A stretch of DNA of 64,000 bases from Cliona cf. orientalis (Eukaryota > Porifera > Demospongiae > Clionaida > Clionaidae), in contig OZ005689.1 in assembly GCA_963930775.1 (NCBI GenBank), positions 1,550,001-1,614,000 on the forward strand, in the 5' to 3' direction. The notes below the pieces were generated by a model. It was not told where the DNA came from. It worked only from the letters and a program-made list of their open reading frames with translations, and did not search any database. Position numbers and translations under genes: made by a program. Shown in pieces: positions 52,158 to 62,870 of the stretch (the stretch's first letter is position 1; every line of letters begins with the position of its first letter).

Positions 52158-55100
52158 ATGTTTGAGAATCACTGTTCACAGCTTTTGCTCTTCGCTACTG
52201 GTACTGTACTGCTGCTCATAACTGCCATTGCTTCAATTGTCAGTGGACAGTCTGCAGGTGAGTGGATTATAATAATTTATTATGATGATTTGAGAGCAAA
52301 CTGCTTTGCCACTGGTTATAAAATTTATAGGAGTGTACCTTTCTCTCGATGGAGTGACTATCCCCAATGATGGCTACGTCCGCATCAGTGATATTTATAC
52401 CGATGAGCTTGGTCTACATTGTAACACTGACAGAATCGATTGTTGTAGAGCTTCAGATGCATCAGATGGTGTAGCTCAGGGTCACTGGTACCGCCCTGAT
52501 GGGACTCAAGTCGGGAGTTTCACACAGGAGGATGCTAATGATCCCACTCGAAACTTTTTTGCTAGAAATAGGGATGTTGGAGAAGTGCGTTTGAATCGTT
52601 TTGGTGATCCACCAGAGAGAGGTCGTTTTCGCTGTGAGGTACCCAATGCTGATGGTGTCACTGTGACTGTGTATGCTAACATTGGTGAGTTCTTTGTATA
52701 ATTATTGTCATCAACTGCTATAGTATAATGTTATGGACCATTCTATAATTATTATAGTGGACTCAATACCACCTCCTACTACTGGGCCACCTATAACTAC
52801 CCCCAGTCAACCTTCAACAACAACTGACCAAACTACAATGACTGAAGTAACAGTCGTCACTCAAGCAAGCACTACAACTGCTGCCTCATCGACATCTACA
52901 AGAGGCTTAGGTACTACAGGGAGTACACCACCTGCAACAGATACTCCACCTACAGTGCCAACTGCTACATCAACTGCTATGCCAACTATCACTGTCTTCC
53001 CTGTCACTTCTTCTGGTGATGCCACTGCTGGAGAGAGCTACAGTCTGGAGTGTACTGTTACCGTGACCGGATCAAATGATCAGCCAACCATCACCTGGCT
53101 GATGGGTGCTAACAACATGATTACATCTGGAGTGGTGACAACTGGTGGCATGAGCACACTGACGTTTAACCCACTGGCAGCCTCTCATGCTGGGATATAC
53201 ACATGTAGAGCTACACTGGACAGTGTTATGGACTCAGCATCCACGACCATCACTGTGCAAAGTGAGTGAATTGATTACAACTTCAGGTCTATATGTTCTT
53301 CATCTCCAGACCCAACCATCACTGTGAGAGTTACATCCGGCAGTGTAGCTACTCCAATGGTAGGATCAATGTACTCCCTCACCTGTACTGTCACTGGAGC
53401 TGAGGGGCTCACTGATGCTATGGTGACCTACCAGTGGCATAAGAATGGTGCAGTGGTATCAGATCAGACAATGGCCATTCTCTCATTCTCTCCTCTCACC
53501 TTCTCTGATGCTGGAAGCTACACCTGTCAGGGTACTGTCATCTCCAGTCTACTCAGTGATCCCATTACCACTGCCTCATCCAACTCTTTGAGTATTAGAC
53601 TTACTTGTACGTCTTTCATACTAGGGAGCATTCTGATGACAGTATAGCTCTTTTTAATATAATATTATAGCAATTCAAAATTTTACATTATTTTTCTCAT
53701 TTAGTACCTAGGCCAGCGGCGATCCAGGTCTTGACGAATAAAGTTAACCCACTCGCGGTTAGTCCAATTGGATCTACCGTTATTCTAACCTGCACGGCTG
53801 ACTTGTACCCAGCAATAGATGTTCCAGCGACTGTGAATATTGAGTTGAGTGATCCAGCTGGGAATCCACTGACTACCACTACTCCATCAGTGTCTGGATC
53901 CACCTACAGCAGCATGGCTACCATCAGCTCATTTGGGAGGAATGACTCTGGACTCTACACCTGCTCAGCTGCTGTTAGTCCATCACCTTCAAACTCATTC
54001 CTTTCTGACAGCAGTTCACTATCTGGAACACTCAGAGTCACTGTTGGTGAGCGAATTAATTATACTATTATTGTGATCATGGATAAAATTTAATAGTCAT
54101 CGATAAATTGTTGGACTCACCTATACTACTAGCCCACCAAACCCCACAGCAGTGCCCTTAGGCAGTAGAAAGAGAACAATATGAATTTAGCCAGTTAAAT
54201 GGTAGCTAGGATCGATCAATTTGTGTATCTCTACCAGATCCTGGTGAATTAGGAAGTGGATCAAACACGGGAGCTATGCCATTTATAATATTATGTTTAT
54301 GATTGGCGTCCATGCAGGTGTAATGGTTCAAGTTAACTTTCAGCTGATAGCTGAATCTGTGAATATCAGCTTCTCCCTCACTTGTAACTCCACTGGTGGA
54401 CAAGCTAGTGGTGTGATTTGGACGAAAGATGGTTTCTTGTTACGCAACACCAATCCTCTAGTTGAGACTGATGCCTCCACCCTCTCTTACAGCAGTGTCC
54501 TTACGGTCAGTGGCAGAGTATCAGGAACATACACCTGCACAATAAGGGGGACCAACGATCAAGATTTAGGCTCAGCTAACCTTATTGTTCGAGGTATATA
54601 TAATAATAATTGTATAATTATGTAACTATGATATTGTATATGTAGCTAGTGATGTATATATCTCAAACTAATTCTCTAGCGTCTGTTCCCCCCATGGATG
54701 TTGTAGCCACTCAGTCCAGTTCCTCTGCCCCAGTGGAGGTCAGCTGGCAACTCCCATCTGATGCTGCCCAAGCTATTTCTGGATACAGGATCTTCTATGG
54801 CAATGGGCAAAATCTCCTTGTTCCTTCATACGTCACCCGCATAGTGCTAAACTTTGTGGAATCGAGTCAGATAGAGTCGGTGTCTGTCCGCTCTGAGTCA
54901 ACTCAGCTACCCAGTGAATTGATCACAGCAACTGTGACAACTGCAGGTAAACTATACAAAGATTAGTATAAAGTTTAACCCATCTCGTTGATTCTTTGGA
55001 TAAATTGCATAGATGAACAATCGTCATCGGAGACACTGTGCACATGCTCCAGTGAGGTTGGTACTGCTGTGGGGGTGATGATCCTGGTAGTGGGAACCAT

Positions 55101-55494
55101 TGCTGCAGTGACTGCAATCACAGTGGTCCTCTGCTGGTCAGTGATGAGGTAACTATAATATTATTATTGTCTTGAGAATGGTGTGAATCACTATTGGCAA
55201 TTATCCATCACTTTCAATGTACTCAACAGACGGAGAAAGTCGGGCATGCATGATTTTATTGTGACAGCAAACATGGCCTATGGCGATGTGAAGCTGGAGG
55301 CATTGGGAGATGCAGGTGGAGAGTACGAGGATGCAGACAAGCTGACTAGATCTGGACGAGGTGGTGGGGGAGGAGGAGGTGGAGGGAACTATGAAACAAT
55401 AAGGTGTCCATCTCCCTATGAATTCCCTGTCAGTAAACCAGAGGCTCCATTGTATGCTACAGCAGATGATACTACTAACAGTGGAAATATTTAA
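52158..55494 (+). CDS. Ig/FN3 type I membrane receptor
   Basis: Nine exons join in frame: 52158-52257, 52331-52684, 52758-53261, 53310-53606, 53705-54046, 54318-54593, 54680-54946, 55013-55148 and 55230-55494, giving 846 residues. Exon 1 is a signal peptide (1-32). Exon 2 codes a cysteine-bearing Ig-like module (about 34-151). Exon 3 holds a Thr/Ser/Pro-rich stalk (about 155-235) and an Ig domain with the C...W...YTC pattern. Exons 4, 5 and 6 hold one Ig-like domain each and exon 7 one fibronectin III domain. The transmembrane helix is in exon 8 (about 730-752). The tail (759-846) has RRRK, a poly-Gly run and tyrosines in YGDV, YETI and YATA contexts. The first seven introns are all phase 1, as expected from shuffled extracellular modules. 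It starts 335 bp after the TRIM-NHL stop. Ligand and signalling partners are unknown. Confidence 0.85.
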
Positions 55495-55976
55495 TAACAC
55501 AATGATTTCTTTATTTTGATTCTAAATTATTTCCATATTACAACTGCAGGTCTACAATATTAACTAGCTAGTCTAGGAGAGAGTTGTTAGGTGGACAACA
55601 TCGACTCCAGAATAATAATGTTGCTCTTTTGCGTTCACCATGCCATCATAATAATTATACTAGTTCTGTCCCGCCATCCTTTTGAAGCAGCACACTTAGT
55701 CGTGGCTGTGGCATAGTCAGTTATTTATTGTAACATCCCAAGTCCAGTGATACAGAGAAAGACAACATTTTAGCCCTGGTCAATCACCAAGGCCAAATTC
55801 TTCAACAAAGTTTCATTAATTTATCTCACACTTAAAACAAAATTAATCGTGAATGTTCACAAAAACATCCACTCTATACTACTAAACACAGAAAAGGTAC
55901 CTAGATCATTTGGGTAAGTTGGTATAGTATAGTATCCCATAATATTCTGCAGCTCTATGGTATTATAGTTCATCAT
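55495..55976. other. Short spacer between convergent genes
   Basis: The Ig receptor and the avidin-like gene converge here. A minus-strand AATAAA (about 55724-55731) could serve the avidin-like transcript. Nothing else was seen. Confidence 0.5.
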
Positions 55977-57657
55977 CTAATTGGACAAGAGGACGAAAGT
56001 GGCATATCCAGATGTAGTGTTGGAGTTATCCTGATGTGCTATGAGCTGGCTTATTGACAAGTACTGTCTCCGGCTCTCTGGTGCAACTCTAGCATATCCT
56101 GTCCAAGCCCCAAGGGAATGATAGTTGATATTATTGTTCCAGTATGACACGACCCATCCGATTGTGATGCCAGCTGGATCAAATTCTCCACGAAATGGAA
56201 AAGTTGAAGTGGGACCTTCGTTAGTGATCTGATACACACCGGCGAATGTTGCATTCTTGGTGTTGACTTTGTCAATTACGATCTGTGCAGTTGTGTCGTA
56301 GTTGTACCATTTCTGTCCAGGCGCTACAAGATCACCAACATAAATTTGACCTACATCAAATAATAGCATTAAATACATCAGTCAAGCTGGTTGATATCAA
56401 AACTTATTCTCAAACAGAATAAGGTATACAAAAGGGGAGCTATGTATGAGCTTTGATCTTGAATGTATGCACTGGCCCACAAGACTAACATTAAAAATAA
56501 TAATTAAATTTTTTTTAGTTATTCAGCTAGCTACTACTGCACTGAAGGATGTATTGTATCACTAAAATAATTCTTGCTACTGGCATCGGAATTGGATCAA
56601 AAACTGCTGAGTCTAGTTATAGCTGACCACAGTCATTCTTCACAACAATAACTGTTTTTAAGGTGGTTCAATTAAGGTCATCACATGACCAGGTGGCAAT
56701 TATTAATTTTTTTGAGGTATACATACACTGTTATACCTCAGTGTAGTCCATTGTTACTATAATAATATTAGGCCATACAAACTAAATTCGCTGTTTATCG
56801 TCACCACTTTTTCCAATTTCCATGCGGGCGAGCGGTCATTATTCATTATTCATTGTCCATTTTCTTTATCATTGCGAGCCACGCCCCTCCCTCAAGGGGT
56901 GTGGTTTACCATTAACGGCAATGCTAAGGTTAAAGGTCATGCGTGCTCGTATTCCGTTGAGGACAGCGAGTCTAAGGCAAGTTTTCTACTTGTTAGTGTG
57001 TCGTTAGAAGGGAAACAAACGCTTTGGACGTGCTGTGCATAATATATGTCGAACGTTTGAAGGTTTTGTGCAGTGTTCATGTGATCAATAATGAATAATG
57101 AAAATTTTCCTGGATCTTCAAAATAGCATGCGGGCGGTGACGCTTAACAGTGAATTCAGTTTGTGTGGCCTTATTATTATCCTCAAACTGGCATAACCTC
57201 TTTCCAGTAGGCCCCCTGGCCACCACAACTGTACGCACAGCATGCAGGAGGAGACAGGCTGGGTATATTAAAAGTACTTAAGAACAAGGGGTGGAAATTG
57301 AGACCATGGTACTAAAAATAAAAGCTACTTTAGAAGTTGGACAAAGCTACGGTAGATCCAAGAGTGATATTGTTTGCATGAGGGATGGCTGAACTTTAAT
57401 AATAACGTCACTATGATGTTAGGATACCAACTGCAGTTCAGTTAAGAGATTCTCTCTAACATAGGAACAACATTAGTAGAGCAGTGCAAATTTATATCAG
57501 ATTCTAGCAACATACCACGAGCCCCTCCTTCAACCGAGAGCGTTGCAAGGAGAACGCAAACCAGAGCACCTGCAGCACAAGATTTGAAGTGTGATGTCCG
57601 CTTGAAGACGTCAGTGAGGCTCAATAGACATATAAGATACTTACCTCGAATTGACAT
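55977..57657 (-). CDS. Secreted avidin-fold protein
   Basis: Exons on the minus strand are 57516-57657 and 55977-56350, joined in phase 1, giving 171 residues from the ATG at 57657. An in-frame ATG at 57678 would add seven residues. Residues about 27-47 are hydrophobic and follow a basic stretch, so a signal peptide is likely, though its start is unclear. Residues 59-170 read as one avidin/streptavidin barrel: KWYN (62-64), AGVYQ (84-88), FRGEFD (100-105), IGWVVSYWNNN (111-121), YHSLGAWTGYA (124-134) and the last strand ATFVL. Biotin-site equivalents Asn64, Tyr87, Ser126 and Trp130 are kept. Others differ by my eye alignment: Thr68 for Ser, Ile89 for Ser, Tyr117 for Trp, Gly128 for Thr. The later Trp and Asp positions are not evident. 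Biotin binding may be weak, altered or absent. The intron carries a MITE. Confidence 0.75.
56771..57170. mobile_element. Harbinger-like non-autonomous transposon (about 400 bp)
   Basis: Terminal inverted repeats of about 35 bp begin GGCCATACAAACTAAATTC (left) and GGCCACACAAACTGAATTC (right, inverted). A 3-bp TTA flanks both ends (56768-56770 and 57171-57173), as the PIF/Harbinger superfamily makes. No transposase is coded. It lies in the only intron of the avidin-like gene. Confidence 0.75.
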
Positions 57658-57772
57658 AACCTGTTGTTGAACCACCATGATGTCTCGACAATAGGTGGAC
57701 AAATGTTCCGCGGAGTGACGTGCGTACGTTGAGCTATACAGCAGGTACGAGGCTAACGTTGAGCATGCGCAC

Positions 57773-57826
57773 TCAGCTCAGTGGGTCAACGGCGCGGTCA
57801 CGGGACCATACTTCTGCGCATGCGCA
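57773..57826. promoter_or_regulatory. NRF1-type palindromes upstream of the avidin-like gene
   Basis: TGCGCATGCGCA (57815-57826) fits the NRF1 consensus exactly, and GCATGCGCA (57773-57781) is a partial copy. They lie 116-169 bp upstream of the start codon in the most GC-rich part of the region. Confidence 0.5.
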
Positions 57827-58189
57827 TTCGGACGTGCCACTTCGAGCCATGCACCGCAGCTACCTGAATGTGTAAAGAGTACTCAAAAAATATATATAAT
57901 ATTAAATATACCTTGGCCCCCAAATTGCCATTGTAGAAGTAATAAAATACTATTGAAATAATTTTGGTGGATTTTAATATTTGGCAGCTGCCAAGACAGA
58001 GTCCACCAAACCATCAAATTTAATTCTTTGCCAAATTGTGTAGGCTATTAATCTTTATTGCTACTATTAATAATTATTAGTAGGCAGGACTAACCTTCCT
58101 GCACGAAGAAGTTTGCTAGGCTCTGCATGATGATGACAGCGTGCTGGGAGTGGGGAATGACCATAGCTATGGCTGATATACTAGATAAT
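57827..58189. other. No clear gene; one isolated exon-like fragment
   Basis: AT-rich DNA. On the minus strand a fragment near 58096-58127 lies between a good acceptor and a good donor and reads MQSLANFFVQE, but no joining exon was found. Confidence 0.4.
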
Positions 58190-58330
58190 TAGTTTGTGGA
58201 CCAGTCGTCATGTGACAGACATCATCAATCATTCAGCTATTTTTATCCCATTTGTATCATATTCTTTCTTCAGATCTTTTCTCCCTCTCAGTTATCACTG
58301 AATCCATCGTGATCTTCAAAGTAACAATTT
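58190..58330 (+). pseudogene. Copy of TRIM-NHL 3' flank
   Basis: Resembles 51855-51990: ctagtttgtggaccagtc, acatcatcaatcattcagc and the following T-rich segment. It carries no coding sequence. Together with 58895-59230 it shows that the TRIM-NHL/Ig region was once duplicated here. Confidence 0.65.
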
Positions 58331-58439
58331 GTATAATGATAATAATCATAACTTGTCATTATGGCATTGTGCATGTGGATGTATTAACTATACTATGAAG
58401 AAGCTCATTCCTGGATCTGTTACCACAGTTTCACTTCCA

Positions 58440-58816
58440 AAACTGGCACTCCATTTTTCTTTCTTATGTCATTGATAGCCTCTCTTATATCAAATACAGA
58501 TCTAGATAACTCAAAATCATCTGGAAGGTATAGCTCGGTTTAAAGGTATGACTGCTTTGCAATTGAAGGCATTCAATGAGAACTGGAATGACATTCTCAG
58601 TTATTACATTTTCAAATTTGCGATGTGAGTATGTAGCATCAATGCATTCAAAGTGCAATAATAATTGTAATGAGACAACAAAGCCCATCATCAGTTATAC
58701 TACAATTAGCCAACTCCAGTCATTTCAGGTGTTGATTGACTTGGAGAGCATGCGCTATTTAATAATCATGTTGAATGCCACCATTACGTAGTGCATTGCC
58801 ACTGATGTCCTAGGTG
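58440..58816 (-). pseudogene. Decayed leucine-rich-repeat fragment
   Basis: After an acceptor-like CCTAG the minus strand reads DISGNALRNGGIQH, then runs into a stop. Further along, LANCSITDDGLCCL appears in another frame. Both fit ribonuclease-inhibitor-type LRRs as found in NLR proteins. Frames are broken by stops and shifts, so it is a relic. Its parent is not in this window. Confidence 0.45.
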
Positions 58817-58894
58817 TGTATTATGAAAGTGCTTCAGCCAAACCTTTTGCACACAATCATAATGAAGAAAGATTACAGGCAGTGAGATCCAATT

Positions 58895-59230
58895 TTTGAT
58901 AGATGGACGATTCGTGTGATCATTAGGCAAGTTTGGTATAGGGAAATTAAAGGTGATCTCTGCTACAACTACCCCCGGTCAACCATCAACAACAATTGAC
59001 CAAACTATAATAGTTGTCACTCAAGCAAGACTTCGAGCTACAACTGCTGCCCCATCACCAACTACAAGAGGCTTACTATAGGTATTCCATCACCTGCAAC
59101 AGATGCTCCATATGCATCTACAGTGCCAATTGCTACGCCAATAATTATTGCTACATCAATTGCTATGCCAGCTGCTATGCCAACTATCACTGTCTTTCCC
59201 ATCATTTCTTCTGGTACTGCCTGGCCTGCG
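58895..59230 (+). pseudogene. Chimeric relic: TRIM-NHL 3' end fused to Ig-receptor stalk
   Basis: 58901-58963 matches the last part of the TRIM-NHL gene (51688-51746: gatggacgattcgtg, gatctctgctac). From 58965 the sequence switches to the Ig-receptor Thr/Pro stalk (from 52793: aactacccccggtcaacc, cagatgctcc, gccaactatcactgtc). The joint shares the bases ctac. Substitutions, gaps and stops break the frame. Confidence 0.75.
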
Positions 59231-59995
59231 TATAAGTACGGACCATGCCATGTATAATTACATTCCACTAATGTCATGTGACCACGGTTCTGCAACCCGA
59301 TTGGGCTGCAATAATATTAAACGAATCTCGAGGACAAGAAAGTAAGACCCTTTTGACCAGATCCTTTCTCGCGCGTGCATTAAGGGGGCTGGGCACGAGA
59401 CTGATACATACACCTGTGCATAATGATAATATTGTGCATGTGTGCGCGCGTATACACACACATAGTCCACCTGTGAACAACCGTACATGACCAGATATCA
59501 TCGAAATAATTACTGGTATTATTAGTACAGATCTATGCTTTTAAGATTGTGTGCAATTGCTGAGTCAGCACTGATTGGTCATGGATCCATTCATCACATG
59601 TGCACCTTACTGTCTACATGGAATAGTACCTGTCATGTTAATACTGTGCTTTGCAGCTCACTTAATTTTGAAACATTAAATTTGACAGTGTGCAAAGAAG
59701 AAAAAGAACTAACTGCATAGAAACATGAGAATACTTGGAACACTCAGTCCGGCAAACAAAATCTCAGATTCTACTTAAAGCTACAACAAACTACACCAAG
59801 CTTTTTTATGGAGTACTTTTGTGTAGTGTTCGGACCCCCATACAGACCCTGCAGACTAATCCTGCCATACAGACCCAGAACCCAGCCCCTGACCCTTTTG
59901 AATCCCTACCTATTGATCACATGCACGGGGGTCCATAATAATATTATTTCTGAAGTATAAGGGCCAGGGGTCCAATTATGGATTGGGGGGGAGGT

Positions 59996-60391
59996 ATGGC
60001 AATCCAAATATGACAAAATTCAAGCTTAAGGGTACAAAAGTACAGAGCTGCATATAGAAGGGTGCAAAAGATCAAACCTGCAAACTCAAGGGTGCAAAAG
60101 TACAGAGCTACTTATGGCAGGGTGCAAAAGGTCAAATCTGTAAATTCAAGGAACTAGTTTATCAATTAATACTGTACTTTTGACTTTATACTTTACAATA
60201 ATAGCTTAATGTGCCATCCACAGCTTTTGAGTTTGCAGGTTTGACCCTTTTGCACCCTTCCATATGCAGCTCTGTACTTTTGCACCCTTGAGTTTGCAGC
60301 TTTGACCTTTTGCACCCTTCCATATGCAAAATTTGTGCTTTTACACCCTTGAGTTTGAATTTTGATAATTTTATCACATTCGGATTGCCAT
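59996..60391. repeat. Large imperfect inverted repeat built of about 30-bp units
   Basis: Left arm 59996-60153 and right arm 60229-60391 are inverted copies that begin and end with atggcaatcc/ggattgccat. Inside each arm the unit aagggtgcaaaag plus about 17 bp repeats several times in alternating versions (tacagagctgcatat and tcaaacctgcaaactc). A poly-G run follows the right arm. Confidence 0.8.
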
Positions 60392-60409
60392 GGGGGGGGG
60401 GGGGGGGGG

Positions 60410-61174
60410 GGGGGAGGGGGGATCCAAAATTTCCATAAGTGTTCCAAGTGAGCTGCAATATAGCTGAATTTCTAGACTACAGTGCTGTAATGTGTGCACG
60501 AGGAACTTCAACTCTGCTTCAGTCCCTCAACCTATCGATTATCAGTCTACAAATCGCTGTATAGCAATCTGTTCCTATGAAAATAAACTTAATTGGGTGC
60601 AGCAGTGAAGATTCCCATAGTTCTATACCACACATGTCAGCACTTTTTCCAGTTCCTGGTAGCTATAACAATAGACAGGAAAAATCAAAGGTGGAATACA
60701 TGTAATAATATTATTATTACGCCTGGTATAAAATCAGCTGGACAAGCCATATAGTAATAGTCAAACTTCTGCAGGTGCAAACTTTAATTAAAGAAGGATT
60801 GACTGAATAATTTCATTCTTGTTAAAGGTGCTTAAGTTATACCAAACATGTTAATAAACATCAATAAACTATAATAATAATATTATAAAATTAATAACAA
60901 AAACACACCAAAATATCAGTACAGTCTGTTATAGTACTGTCACTGTTTTATTAAACACTGTCACCATCATTTTCTATCATAGGCTGCAAAAATAATGAGA
61001 AAAGGCAACACACCATAATAGGCATATTACACTTATTCATGGTATGCACACACACATACCGTAGATCCTGCACAGCTAGCTAGCCACAAAAATGCGAAAG
61101 TCACACTTGTCAACAAACAAGTAAGTATGCAGCTGTGTACAGAGCTATAATAGTTAATAATATAGAGAGAGAAA
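60410..61174. other. Intergenic; nothing recognised
   Basis: AT-rich with short TAATAA runs. No gene, terminal repeat or tRNA-like signal was seen. Confidence 0.5.
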
Positions 61175-61215
61175 CTACAGAATTCTTGAGCCATTCGTGC
61201 CAGTAGTGAAAAGGT

Positions 61216-62870
61216 CTATGTTGTTGGCATCGCTAAGAAGAGACTGTCAAAGAAACAAGGTACTTGACAAATCATGAACTAGCCTCAAAATTCGACATAG
61301 CCACTACAAAATGGCGGCGGTGCGAGTGGGAGGATAAAAGAAGCTATGGTGGCTCTCTGGAGGCCACTCGCTGAGCTCTACGCTTGTAGTACGTCACCGA
61401 CTGATGTCAGTGAGTAGCTGAGAGAGACAAGCATAGTGTACTTGTGCATGGCTAGGTCAGGAAATGTTCTACTGTATGAGAACAACAGTTGTGGACTTAC
61501 GATAACTCTACACCTTTCTCTTTAGCAGCTTTTTCAAGAGCTCTTCTTCCTTCGCCGGTAATGGCGGAGTTATCCCTGATGCTGTGGGTGGAAGAAGAGG
61601 CCGACCGCCATGACATACTAACTCACCTAGCTAATTTAGTAAGTAGACAACATTATTGTAGCTAGTTCAACTTACTATAACTCCTCAAGATTAGCCATTG
61701 TCTTGATGGCGTCGGACAGGGCCTTGGCTCCTTCATCGCCGATGGAGTTGGCAGTGAGGCTGTGAGTGGAAGGAGAGAGGAAGACACCGACCGCCATGAC
61801 ACACTAACTCACCTAGCTAGTCTAGTAAGTAGAAAACATTATTGTAGTTATAGATCAACTTACTGCAACTCGTTAAGATTAGCCATTGTCTTGATGGTAT
61901 CGGACAGGACCTTGGCTCCTTGATCGCTGATGGAGTTACCAGTGAGGCTGTGAGTGGAAGGAGAGAGGAAGACACCAACTGCCATGACATACTAACTCAC
62001 CTAGCTAGTCTAGTAAGTAGATAACATTATTGTAGCTAGGTCAACTTACTACAACTCCTTAAGATTAGCCATTGTCTTGACGGCATCGGACAAGGCCTTG
62101 GCTCCTTCATCGCCGATGGAGTTGGCAGTGAGGCTGTGAGTGGAAGGAGAGAGGAAGACACCGACTGCCATGACACACTAACTCACCTAGCTAGTCTAGT
62201 AAGTAGACAAGATTAGGTCAACTTACTCTAACACCTGAAGATTAGCCATCGTCTTGATGGCATGGGACAGGGCCTTGACTCCTTCAGCACCGATGGAGTT
62301 GGTAGTGAGGCTGTGAGTGGAAGTACAGAGGAAGACACCGACTGCCATGACATACTAACTCACCTAGCTAGTCTAGTAAGCAGACAACATTATACTTGTA
62401 ACAAATATACTTGTTAGACATGCACTGCTTAGTCAGTTTCTACGTGATTTAGAAGACCAAATAGCTCGATGTAGAGAATCCCAAGCAAAGTCCTGAAACC
62501 TCCTAAACAGTATCTAACTAGTCTAGTAAGTAGACAATGTTATTGTAGCTAGGTCAACTTACTGCAACTCCTTAAGATTAGCCATTGTCTTGATGGCATC
62601 GGACAAGGCCTTGGCTCCTTCATAACCGATGGAGTTGTCATAGAGGCTGTGAGTGGAAGGAGAGAGGAAGACACAGACTGCCATGACACACTAACTCACC
62701 TAGCCAGTCTAGTAAGTATACAACATTATTGTAGCTAGGTCAACTTACTTCAATATCTGAAGATTAGCCATTGTCTTAATGGCGTCGGACAGGGCCTTGG
62801 CTCCTTCATCGCCAATGTAGTTGCTGGCGAGGCTGTGAGTGGAAGGAGAGAGGAAGAAACCGACCGCCAT
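61216..62870 (-). CDS. Small LRR-only protein from tandem 84-nt exons (model)
   Basis: Minus-strand exons are 62749-62832, 62563-62646, 62227-62310, 62050-62133, 61864-61947 and 61676-61759, each 84 nt, then 61501-61581 (81 nt) and a short end, 61216-61243. All internal joins are phase 2, so each exon adds one 28-residue ribonuclease-inhibitor-type LRR, for example LTANSIGDEGAKALSDAIKT followed by MANLEEL. Acceptors (CTTCCACTCACAG) and donors (GTAAGT) are strong. In-frame ATG 62870 would let the first exon start at 62870, giving 216 residues. That start is a guess; the gene may instead extend upstream through an unseen exon to NACHT or other domains. Repeats are nearly identical, so the array expanded recently. 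By family such LRRs bind proteins in NLR-type receptors or inhibitors. Confidence 0.6.

Noticed and set aside
58096..58127. Minus-strand exon-like fragment MQSLANFFVQE between good splice sites
   Set aside because: No partner exon in phase could be found on either side; kept only as a note.
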